A stretch of 64,000 nucleotides of DNA from Paulownia fortunei (Eukaryota; Streptophyta; Magnoliopsida; Lamiales; Paulowniaceae): contig CM033122.1 in assembly GCA_019321725.1 (NCBI GenBank), positions 2,294,001 to 2,358,000 on the forward strand, read 5' to 3'. Below the pieces are notes generated by a model, which worked only from the letters and a program-made list of their open reading frames with translations, was not told the DNA's origin and searched no databases. Every line of letters begins with the position of its first letter. Within the stretch, counting starts at the first letter, position 1. This document shows positions 26,113 to 38,187 of the stretch, in pieces. A program made the position numbers and the translations under genes.

Positions 26113-27799
26113 GGTTTCCAGTCCAATAGCGCAGAATACAAATGTCAGATCCTTGAGATACAATTTTTCCTTCTATTTCCTCCCCCTTCAGCTTCTGAAA
26201 CACATTTATTCCATTAAACCTACAAAAGAGAAGAAAAAATTAAATTTTTTGGTTATTTATAATCTATACAAGAGCAGACAAGTAATATAAAATCTAAGGC
26301 CCAAGAGTTAACATACCACACCAATTGGGTTCAGAGACAAAGACCAAGAAATCTTGAAAAATTAGAAACAGAAGGAAGTGACTTATGAAAAGCAATACAG
26401 AATATACTACATATTAGTAACACATAAACACATGCTATTTCCATCCCATGTTATTATGAGTTATTTATTGACAAAAATTTGAGAGTGAAGACAATCAGAG
26501 ATTACCTAAAACCCCATAAAACACAAAAAAAAAAAAAAAAGAAAAAAGAACCCTTCTGTAATTTTTTCTACGGGTTCCCTTCTTTTTTCTTTTTCTTTTT
26601 CTTTTTTTTTTCTTTTTTCTTTTGATTCTTATTTGTTTTTTTGGGAAGAAAGTACCAGTAGCTGTTTGTTTTGCAGAGAACTAAAGAAATTCTCTTTATT
26701 TCTGATTAGCTTTGTTGGTGGATTGAAGGGGCAGTTTGCAGATATCATAATGGCTATCAGAAAGGAATTTACTATTAAGTCCCTCTCAGTTGGTCAAATT
26801 TCCTATTTAAGGCCATTGCTGCAAGGAGGCAAAAAGAAAATGCCTAACACAGGCCTATAGATCTCTCAAGTTATGAGAAGAGATGGGGTTCGAAGTGTCA
26901 ATTGACCGAGTCTTTTGCTTTTGGAACAGCCTTTCAACTGTGGGACTTGTATTTTAGTGTATTTATGATTGAGCCCTTTAATTTTGGGAGTTTTACACTG
27001 CTTTCACAGTTTCCCAGATTATCTTAATTTCATTCTTAGCCTTGAAGTTGATCGGTCAAGGTGGGTGGTAAGCAGCTGAAATGACGGTTTTAGCCATGGT
27101 CTTCAGAGGTCAATACGGGGACTAGATATGCTGTCTTGTGTTGTTTATGAATAATTTGGTAATTAGGTAGGACTGACGATAGATAGCGTCTTATAAAAGT
27201 AAATAAACAAAAATGAAGGGTCCTAGATTTATACCATAACCCCCCATACATTTATATAATTTATATCGTTGAGGTTATTTTAATTAATTTTTCTGAATAA
27301 TAAGTATTTTACAAATAATTCTATAATTGACACTTATATGCATCAATTGCATTTATATCTTATTGATTTTACGAATCGATTACAACTATTTTTTGCTGAT
27401 TACGAATATCTTTGAAAGATAGTGAGAATATTTATCCTTTTTTTTTTCATTCCACATTAAACTAGAGTATTTATTACTTATTTCCAATTTACGCCCTCTT
27501 CTAGCTTTTCATTGACGCACATAGTTCAAAAATTAATTCATATATAATTAAACAGATAACTTATCAAAAAGCAGAATGCCGTTTTGCTTTCAATTTGGCA
27601 GGCACGTAGTTTAGAAGACACAAAGTTGTAATTTTTCTTTTTTCCACATCTTAATTGCAAATCAACAGCTCAAATTATATGTGAATTTATGTTGTTTGTG
27701 AAATTTACATTGTTGCAGTTTAAGTTGTAGGTTAACAAAATGGATAAATCATAGGTGTACTATATACTTGCATTAAAATGTAATAGTGTATGTTTATGA
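26113..27799. other. LEUNIG 5' region
   Basis: Upstream of the minus-strand LEUNIG start. A CT-rich leader seems to cover about 26113-26200, with poly-A and polypyrimidine tracts at 26523-26625. A 5' leader intron is possible but no donor/acceptor pair can be fixed. A 75-codon plus-strand frame at 26633-26860 has no known motif. Confidence 0.35.
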
Positions 27800-28090
27800 A
27801 AATTATCGATAAATTAAATTAGTGAGAACGAAAATAACACACACAAATTTTATAACGGAGTTCGGCCAACTGTGCATACATCTCCGAACCTGCTGCAGAT
27901 TATTTTACTAAAGGGATAAAAAATACAAATATTTACAACACTTACAATTCACAACTTACACAATAATTTTTTTTCATAAAATTCTTTCGCAAGCTTTTCT
28001 TTTAAGTTTTTTTATCAAACTCTTTATAATTCTCTAATTTTGATATACTCTACAAATGATAGTTACGAGGGTTTATATAGGTTTCAAAAA
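27800..28090. repeat. Probable dispersed repeat fragment
   Basis: The stretch with AATTTTATAACGGAGTTCGG near 27850, followed by a CTGCAGAT site and an AT-rich tail ending in GGGTTTATATAGG, resembles a repeat end often seen in plant spacers (a sequence of the type AACGTGGTTCGG). I recall the type but cannot assign a family. Confidence 0.3.
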
Positions 28091-31000
28091 ATACGAGTTA
28101 GTAAAATTTAGGTAAAAAATTAGATTAGACATCTTAATTGACAATTGACTAAATTAGACATACTTTATTTTTGACCAAAAATAATTTGGTCATTTTCTTG
28201 ACAGTGAAATACAACAAAATTTTCAATTATAATTATCAAATAATACAATCCAACCTTGTGATACATACATGATTGTTAATGAGGAATTCATTTCATATTG
28301 AATGAACACGCGAGTGTGGCTTTTTAAGTAAAAATAGGTCCCTCTCTTCTGAGATGTTCCTTTTCCAAAACAAAACTGTGATATTCCGCCCAAAACAGAC
28401 AATATCTCTTAGTTGTCCATTTTGTGTCAAATAATTGAGATTGCATCTCCTATAACTATCAAAGTTAATAATTTATACTGCGCCACTTGGTCAATGTCTA
28501 TTTATTTGAAATAGATCTTGGCATCTTATAAATTTATTTGGAATGTTAGACCTTAATATTTTACGATACTTTGATGCTTAAGTGTACTTTTTTTGTAAAG
28601 GATTATTATCATTGATATTAGAGATAATCAAATGCTTAAGTATACTTTTTTGGTACATAATTATTATAAGAGACGTTAAACCTTAATATTCTACGATACT
28701 CCAATATTATTTTTTTTTTGTAAAAATTTATTATCAAAATAAATAATTGATATTGTATTTCCTTCTTCGTATTAATTCTTAAATTTTCACACGTCATCAA
28801 TGACAAAATATCAGTGATCATTTGCATTACATTTTTTTCCTTCAATAAAACGACTTATGTGCAATTCCTTGTATAATTACTATTTTGTATTAAATAAAAA
28901 GGTAAGATTAAAAAAATATTTACTAATAAAAGTATGGAGAGGAGATGTTTTACATTTCTATATTGGTGACAAGTACGTTTAGTCGAAGATCAAAAGAGTC
29001 GAAAGAGACAACTTATTCGTAATTTAAAAATAATTATTTTATTAATTAAAAAAAAAATTGTAAAATGTGTAGTTTGTCTTATGGATGACCACAAAGGTGG
29101 CATCAAGGGCTTAAATCAAGTTGTGCATCATGTCATTGCGAAGATTGACCGCCTACCAATGAGTTATTTCTTTTATTTATTTTTTACTAAAAGTGGAGAT
29201 TATTAGCATTCACTCGAGAGATCGTCCCAATCTGATTATTATTTTATTAAACTTCTGATGTAGATAGAAAAATTGTACCAAGGATAAGATGGGAATTTTG
29301 CCTCCACACCATATATGCTCATGGCAATGGCAAGAAGAAAAAGATAATAAAACATGCTATATTTAACCAGTTAATTCTTTACCACATCTCCTTGTTTGGA
29401 AAGTATTGATTCATTGTATTTATTCAATTAATTACAATAATTTGTTACCAAAATTAGATGAGATGCAAAAAAGGTAAAGAATAACCAGTAAGACATAGCA
29501 TCACTCAAAATAAGATGATCATAATGTCCATCTACTAAAAATAATATAATACACAAATATTTTATTTTATAGGAAATTAAATATTTATCCATATTTTATA
29601 AATTTAATATTTTATTTATTAAATGTAGTATCTAAAAGACGATTACACATGTAAAAAAATCAATAATACACCATAAATATTCTCCAATTCATCATTTTGG
29701 TAAGTTCTAAACTCTTTTAGCTAAGAGAGCTTGCTCGCAGCTCTCTCTTTTGTCTCAAACATTAAATTTACATTATGAATGATAATAAGTTAAATTTGAT
29801 AAAATTGAATATTCGACCTACAAATTGATGACCCAACTCGCTTTAAATCCAGGACTTCATTAAATTAAGCTGATCCATTTTGTAATTTAAAAATATCAAG
29901 ATATTTTTTTAAAAAAAAAATATTATTATAATTTTCTAGATAAGAAAAGATAACATTATTAATAAAGAATTAATTATTTGCAAATTTATGCTTGCATATC
30001 TTAATTTAAAAATTATACAATTTCAAACAAATATTTTTTACTTTTATTTATATTGAAAGTATAAATCATTTTTTTTTTAAGTTTGCAATGTTATTTTAGT
30101 TTATAAGAGTGAGAAGACTAAGTTTATATTTCATATACAAGTATACATGTAATACATATATTCGGATGGACGCTTCTTTGCTAAGCCTGTTCTCCATATC
30201 CGTTACATAAATACATGATCCAAACAATCAAAATATAAAATCCATATTGAAACTTCTTTATAATTTCAAAACTCGTTATAGTCCTAATTTGATCCAGACC
30301 TATTTTATCGTTAATTTAGATTCTTATTAGAAATATCTACATGTCGCAATACCTAATTTAATTGTTGGATGTTGAGTTATATAATGAGTATATTAAATTT
30401 ATTATATGATTGACGTACAATTTAAAGAAGAGTGACGAATCAGAAAAAAAAGGTCTGGATACACATTTGTATGGGCATGAAGTTATTTTGCCAGTTTTGC
30501 TACTGGTTGGTGAATTATATTTTCCCCAAAACAGTGTAGGATTTGTTTCAGAGGGCCTTAATCATTGGTGAAATAAACTTCTAAAAAACCATTATTATAA
30601 GTTGGTAATGACAAATGAGTGGTCCCTGAGGGGGGGGGGGGGGGTGTTGGAAGAAATTACTGCACAATACTCACACCGTGCAACTGGGATCAAGTCAATG
30701 AAAAAGTAAAAGCAGAATATAATTTTTGGATTTGCACTAAGAATAGCTTTTGGATCTGGTGCATTGACTAGGAAAGATCTTCATTCATCTTGCTTTGCAC
30801 ATGTTTGGCTCTATTTTGGAATTAATTTGGGTTGTTTATTTTAAGAAAATGCATTTTGAAGTCGTATGGAGGATTGTGTAAAAAATAAAAATGTATTTCG
30901 TTTTATTTTAAAAATAATTGATGTGATTTTTTTTGGGAGAAAAATGCACTTGGTTTCATTTTTGTATAAAATTTTGTCTGAGTGGTGGTGTAATGTGAAG

Positions 31001-33120
31001 CTTTTATATTACTATATTTTAATATTATACTTAATTTAATGATTGAAATATATATAAAGACATATATCAAAATATATAATAATTAGAATATATATATATA
31101 TATTAAGGGAAGGGAACATTTTTCAGGGAGATAATTAAAACTCCAAAAGACTTTTATCAAGTTTAGTTTGATTCTTGAAAAATCAAAACATTCCCAAAAA
31201 TGAAACCAATCATTTGCTTATTATGATAATTATTATTATTATTTTTTTGTTTTACAGTTTCATTAAGTTGTCATATATAGCATGAATATTGTCCTTTCTT
31301 GATTTCTTATTCATTTCTCATATTTAAAATACAGGATATAGTTTCCTTAAGAGGGCGTGACGAGCCAGAATTACATGGAAATAAAATCAAGTAGAACAAT
31401 GTGGGAGAAAATAGTTATCAGTGTTGTGCAGAGGATTTGCCCATGTAAATCACCTATATATATAAACAAGGTTTGTTTCCTGTATAAACAGCGTGGAGCC
31501 CAGTTAGATTGGACTGTTTGTCTAGGTTTTTTCTACATTAATTTCCTGTATTAATTTGTCTTATTACTTTGTTCCACATACTATTGGTTAGGTTTCCAAG
31601 CGAAAATTTATGTCGGATTTAAATGATTTATTTATAAGATGTTTTCGAAACTCGTAAAATTATTAAAATTTAGTTTTGAAATAAGTAGTTAATTAATTTG
31701 CATTAATTCAGATTTGAGAGCTTACTAAAAAAAATATTTAGTAAGTGTTGTACTTTTTGTTATTTAACAGAAGCACATTGAAAGATATTATAATATAAGT
31801 TGTGATCCTTTTTTATATTATTATTATTATTATAAGCTCGTAACATCCTTTTCTTATGTGATATTTTTTAATTAATACAGCCTATATAAGTTCTCAATAT
31901 AATATTTTTTCTTATAAAATAAACTTATCTAAATTGAATTTTTTAAGAAAATTTACATGCATGTTTTCTGTGACAAGTGAACAAAATCTTTGAACTCAAA
32001 TTACATGAACTAATAAATTTCAATCACTTATTCAATTTAAAATAAATATTACCAAAGTGAAGTTGGGCTAGCAATAAGACGGGCCGAACCATATTAGGAG
32101 CAGAAATTGGGTCTGGATGGATTTTTTTACTTGATCTAAAACAAACTAGGATCCTCATTGGGCTTTGTTACCTTTTTCTCTTTGGATTGGTAGTTTCTTG
32201 AATTGAGCCCATTTACCATATTTTCACTATAAAATTTTAGTTCAAAAAAATGTTCGTCTGTTATAAATTAGAAAAGCAAGGAGAAAAGAGACCTATAAAA
32301 TAACAGGTAGATGGAACTATATGAGCTTTAGGGTTTATTAAATATTTTAGTAGAGACCCTACTATTTTTGGAAATTCTGAATTGACACCAAAACAAATTA
32401 TTGTTCCACCATTCATATTTGTGGTTGCAAAAAAGTTTGTTTCCTATTATTGATTTTTCCTTTTAAGAAAAACTAGAGAATTGTCAGAAACAAATTAGAA
32501 GCACACCCACTATAACTATAGTATTTTGATAAAGTTTTTCCCTTTTCAAAATTAGAATCAAACATAGTCAGATCCTATATTCTAATTTAATTTTTGATTC
32601 TATATTACACATTTATGATATGATAAATTTTCTTAAATGTAGATTTAAATGTGTGTGTATATATATATACCTAATATGTGAGATAGAGATTTGAATAATA
32701 TTGTTTGAGAAGGAGGTGACCATCCTAGGAGTTGTCTCTCTTCCAAATGGCAGAGGTATTTAGGTATATGTACAAAACACACGTCTCTCCTTGTGAGCCA
32801 GTCAATTTGCAGTTTGAAAAGCTACATGGCACTGAACTTAAACAGGTGAAAAAGTGGACCCAAATCCATGCCTGAAACCCTCATTCAAACACTGAGACGG
32901 ACAAGGGAATTTCCTGGCTGGCTAGCTGGCTTTCTTGTGGACCTTAATATACATACCAAGGAAGAAGAACAAGGAAGAAGAAGTAGAAGAAAAGGACAAA
33001 AAACCCCTAAACCCTAAAATACTAGAAAGAAAATAATAATAAAAAATAAAAAAAAATAAATCAAAATTTGAACATTGAGACGAATGTACAGAGGAAATAG
33101 ATAGAATAACGATTTGTCGT
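28091..33120. other. AT-rich spacer without recognised genes
   Basis: Mostly low-complexity AT sequence. It contains an imperfect internal duplication around CCTTAATATT-TACGATACT (28550 and 28680), a small inverted-repeat element (29354-29501) and a run of 15 G at 30630-30644. No open frame shows a family motif, and no tRNA-like T-loop was found. Confidence 0.5.
29354..29501. mobile_element. Small inverted-repeat (MITE-like) element
   Basis: The left arm starts ATGCTATATTTAACCAG and runs to TTCTTTACC. The reverse complement of the right end starts ATGCTATGTCTTACTGG and also reaches TTCTTTACC. Arms are about 30 bp with a few mismatches around an AT-rich core, 148 bp in all. No coding capacity and no clear target duplication. 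Confidence 0.5.
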
Positions 33121-33127
33121 CTGATAA

Positions 33128-33157
33128 ATGCATGCATGGCAAAATGGCATGCATGCC
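33128..33157. promoter_or_regulatory. Cluster of RY (CATGCA) motifs
   Basis: Two palindromes sit eight bases apart: ATGCATGCAT at 33128-33137 and GGCATGCATGCC at 33146-33157. CATGCA is the core RY site bound by B3 factors such as FUS3 and ABI3. It lies about 7 kb upstream of LEUNIG and 5 kb beyond the YUCCA stop, so a target gene is not obvious. Confidence 0.35.
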
Positions 33158-36100
33158 ACTACCACACCACTGTTTTTATGATCAGTATGTGTCATATATG
33201 CCAATCTCTATTGACTACTATACTTGCGTACCCCCCAGCCTACCTTCTTGGCAACCAGGGAATCCAACATATATCTCTAGTTTTGATTGCACGTGAACTT
33301 CGTTTAATATATTGACTGTAGGAATATAAATGAATTGAGTTAAATAAGATATTTTTCAAATTTCAATTTTGAAATTTTTATTGAATTTAAAATAATATTT
33401 TAATTTTATTTAATTATTAAATAAATTGAATTTATTGTAATCTACGTGAACTTAATATATTTTTGAATGAAAAAAGATATGCAAGCTTGCTTTGTTATTT
33501 ACAACGAATGAATCTTATATGAACTTTTAACAAATTGATTTCAAATTGAATATTGAATAATTTAATTTATTTTTCAATATTAATTAAATACGATGGTATT
33601 TGGGTGATCTTAAAGCTTTTTAAATATCTTTATAGAAGTATATTTGAGTGCAAAAAATATTTAAAGTAGATATATCTTTATATTTAATAATTCAAATGAT
33701 AAAATTTTCTGTTATAGTTTTAATATTTTAGAATTTTATTTCCAAACATAGCTTAAAACGTAACTAAGTGGACTCCAATGGCAACCAAAGGCAATAACAT
33801 ATATTGTTATGTATTTGAGTTGCATGATTTATAAAAATTATCCAAGAAGTATATGACAATTTTATTTTTTTTTGGCTCTCTCTCTTTCGTCGGGGATGTT
33901 TTACAGTTCATTTTGAAGTAACCTAACTATTTTTTAAATTATTTATTGCTTAGAAAAACTAAATAAATGACTTGTACCTGATTTAGGGCCTTGATATAAT
34001 TAATTTAAAATCTGACATATTTAACTATTACTGAGATTGTTTGGGTCATATATGCATATGTATAAGCTGGCATCAATGTGAAAGCTGACAAGTCAAAACA
34101 ATTGTGGTGTGCACAGAATCAAGCTTCATACTTATGTCGCTGGGTAAAGATAAAATTATGAGATGTAAACTAAACTATTATTCCTGTGGACAATCATAAT
34201 ATAGTAATAGGCTTTGTAAGAATATTGCAATTTGTTGTACATATATATACATATAAGTTAAAGAATACGTTGTTGCTTTTCAATTTCTCTTAGGAGGAAA
34301 AGGAAAAAAAAAAAAAAAAAAGAGAAAGAAAAGGCAGTAGTAATTAACTAGTACGTACGTAGTATACTAGTAGAGAAAAGATGTCAGTGAAAGGCAAAAA
34401 GGTTAGATATCAACATAGAGTGGGGGGAAAGAGAGGACGTCAGGCGTTATACATGCAATCGCACCTTGCATATTAATGAAATCAATACATCATCATGTAT
34501 ATATATGATGAGAAGAAAGACAAGAAATATATATATATATATTTTTTTTAAAATAAAAAATAAAAAAAGTGAGAGGGGAGAGAAGGGTTGCTGGCAGGGT
34601 TGATTAGCCTTGAGTTTTCTTCTGAATCCCAACCTCTCTCTCTTTCTCTCTCATATATGACTGTGTGAATTAAGACAGAAGAAATGGCGGTCAGTGGTGT
34701 CAGAAGAGTAGTAATAGGGAGGAATGACGTATGTTTCCCCGTAAGGCGTGCAAATTGGAAGCGTGTGATGTGAGGATTTCACATTCAATGCAAGCCCCCA
34801 CCACCCTCTTCTCTTTCCAAGTTCCAGGTTCCAGACTCCAGCCTTAACTCACTTCTTGGACTTTTTCTCTACTCTTCTTTCTTCCTTCCCTCCCCACCTC
34901 TATAGTTTCTCTTCTCATAACCCTCCACGCACTAATATTCTGTATCCTAATTCCGGCCTCGTGAATAATAATAAAAGAAATAGTAAGAATTATAAGGAGC
35001 GTGGGAGAGGGGGTTGGTAATGTATAGTGGAGCAGGACGAATGGAGAAGGGGGGGGGGGGGGGTAGGGGTAAGGTAAGAAGCAGCTGCGAATGGCTTGTG
35101 AGAGGTGTCGTACAATCCCACTTGTCAGGGCCCCATCATTGTCTCAATAATCAGCGTGACACTCTGCATACAGTCTACTGTCAAACTTTTCTATACACAG
35201 AGTACTACTCCTCCCTCCTCCAGACACAAGAGACGGGAGAGGGAGAGAGAAAGGACACAAAAATTTTGTTTTAGCAGCAAACATAGTATTAATTAGATGA
35301 GCAAAGTGGGATAGGATTAAGAAGATATACTGATCAGCGTTGAACAAACTATAATCCACTGGATAAGCGAGAGAATCACAAAGGTAAAACAACATTCAAA
35401 ATGGACGAATAAATTGCTTCTTGCAAGTAGTACAAAGCCACACATGATGTTCTTGAGATCTCACGTTTCTTGCACGCGCTGTTGCGCTGTTTGTTTATTC
35501 TTCAGTTAAACGATAATTTAGTCTTTTTTTTTTTCTTTTTTTCCGAAGTTGTTTTGCTTATTCTAAGTATTTTGTCTTTTGACATATATAGTAGTTATAA
35601 TCAGTTCTCGAGTCTTTTGATTTAAGAGGTTGCCAATTGAAATAGCTGTATCTTTGCTTTCTGAAAATATATTCATTTATTCATTAATTTATGAAGATAT
35701 ACAGTTATATAATAAAAATATAAAAAGATAAAATGATTAAATTAACATTACAAGGGTATTCAACGAGAGTCGAGTAGGCAAAATAAAATTAACCCTTTTT
35801 CAAAAACATGAAAACCACTCTATAAAACTTTCTCTATCTCCATATCTCAACGTAACTTCTACATATAAAAAATAACCATAAAAACATGTAGACAATGAAC
35901 AAGAATACCGTCCAAAAATTTGACGGTTAAAAAAAGTGCGAGGTTGTGTGATCATTTTACTAAGGATTCACTCGTTTTTATGGATAATTGGATTGTGCAT
36001 CAAAACTCAATAGAAGTGGACTGAAAAACATTATGTTTGATTTATGTAAGTGTCTTATACCTACATTATGTTAGATGAAATTTGAAAAAATTAAAATTTG

Positions 36101-36980
36101 AATGCCATAACAAGCTATGTCATGTTATTAACTTAAGTATTGAGATGATGCTTTTGGAAATAATTTTTATTTTTATTTTTTAGAAAATGATACATTGCTT
36201 GTAAATATTCAAAAACAGAAATAGAAAGATTCAATTTGGAATAGAGAAAATATAAAAGTATTAACTAGAAAAAAATTAAAAAAAATCCAAGGTTTAAAAA
36301 AATGATGACAGACGAAGGTAGAGACTAAAGGGGTTAAGGTACAAACCGGCTTTCATCGACACATGTTGATAGCACAACAATGAGGAAAAACATATACTTT
36401 TCTCTGATCTTGTAAGGCTAAGATTAACTAAAAGGTGAAAAAGGGAAGAAGAGGTGGGGGACTGTAACATGAGCCAAAACTGTCGTCTTCAATCTTCAAT
36501 CTGACAAAGATACGTTTGAACAATGAAAATCTTTCTTTAGAATTGGCTGTAGATTCGCATATCATTTACACATTAAATTTAGGTTGATAAGGGATTGGAT
36601 CCATAGTTTCACACACACACACACACACACTGATCGACCTTTCTAGAAATACATAAAGGCATCTTATTATAATTAACAAAGTTAGCGTAGTTGTACTAGG
36701 ATCTGAGCCAGAACACTTAAACTGGGGATGATATTCAAATCTAATATATAAAGAAATGTTTTCAATTTTTTTTACAGGGATAAAATGTTACTAAACTTAA
36801 TACTAGAGTTGAGGAGGTTGCCCTGCCAACCCCATTAGCTATTATATTATGAATTTAATTTTATTACACCAAAATTTCAGAATTACCAAGTATAAATTAA
36901 TCGTTTTTATTAAATATTGGGCAAGTAGTAGCATAAATACATAATCCTCTGTTTGCAATTTTCATAATTTCCCAACCCCC

Positions 36981-37011
<31 letters not shown>

Positions 37012-38187
37012 AAAGGAAAAAAGAGAGAATTGGGCAAAAGAGCTTTGGGATAGGAATCCTGGTGATGTAATCGTGTAGCAATGATTAACTCAGAAAAAGC
37101 AATTTCCATAGATTCTGTTTTTTGCGTGTAAAAAAGGTACGTGATAACTGAAATAACTAATGTGTTAAAAAAAAGATTTGAGAATGCCCAGAGTAGCTAT
37201 CTGTGAGTTGCCTTCATTGTTGAAAAGCTCTACCTCACTTTGGCAAACGCCAATGATCCTAACAATTCACCACATTTTTTATTTTTATTTTGGAAAAAAT
37301 GGTTTTAAGTACACTCTAATGCCAAAATGGGCTTTGGGAGATGATCCACGATCAGGAATTGGCTTCTGCCTAACCAGTTTATACATGAAAAGTTAAATTA
37401 AATTTGAACACGGCAAAATGGTAGATAATATTTTTTCGATTTTCCTGGAATTAAGTTTGAATTTAAGCACATGGGTTTCTATCTAAAAGAATTAAGATTG
37501 AATTTTTACGAATTTAATTTTGATTATGTTCGTTATGTTAGGACATGAAATATTATCTCCTTAATTACTTTTAAATAAAATTATAAATATTAATATTTTA
37601 TTTTATGATATTATCATAATTTAAAATTTCTTATTCTTTGAATATTTGTGGGTTACTACGCAATGCAAATATTTTATTTTTGTCTTTTCCATTACATGAT
37701 GTGCAAAGTGTTCTCATATATTTTATTTTTGTCTTTTCCATTAAATGATGTGCAAAGTGTTCTCATAACCATCTGAAGTTGACAATTCTTTTTGTCCTTG
37801 AAAGTTGCGATAATGTTCCAAGTATTATGCAATTTGGACAAGTTTTTTGGTCCCACCATGCAAGCTCTCTGGGGGAAAATGGGAGAATTAAAATAGCTTT
37901 ACGGCTTTTGAAAGGCTTATAAAATCAATTTTTTTTTTTCGATTGAAGTACTAAAGAAAATATATTCTAGACATTATATGATACAATGCTAAAAAAACAT
38001 ACAACCTAAGAAAAAAGAACAGGCAGACCCCCATACAAAACTGATTGATTTACAACTGAAAATCAAAAACCCAAAAAAAAAAAAACAAAAAAAAAAAAAA
38101 GAACTAGCATAATGGTTCTGCCTGCTGCTGAAGCCTGAAAATGTTCTCTTTGCATTTTCTTAATTTTTTTCCCAGCATTTTTGTTGA
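33158..38187. other. Spacer with a pyrimidine/GC-richer island
   Basis: AT-rich sequence surrounds an island at about 34,620-35,280 that is less AT-rich, has long CT and GA tracts and a 15-G run (35049-35063), and looks like a promoter or transcribed leader without an open frame. AC repeats occur near 36611-36630 and a long A run at 36990-37013. No gene recognised. The last part should include the YUCCA 3' untranslated region. Confidence 0.4.
37669..37766. repeat. 49-bp tandem duplication
   Basis: Two direct copies (37669-37717 and 37718-37766) of a unit starting ATATTTTATTTTTGTC that differ at one base (ATTACATGAT versus ATTAAATGAT). It lies in the spacer just beyond the YUCCA 3' end. Confidence 0.9.
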
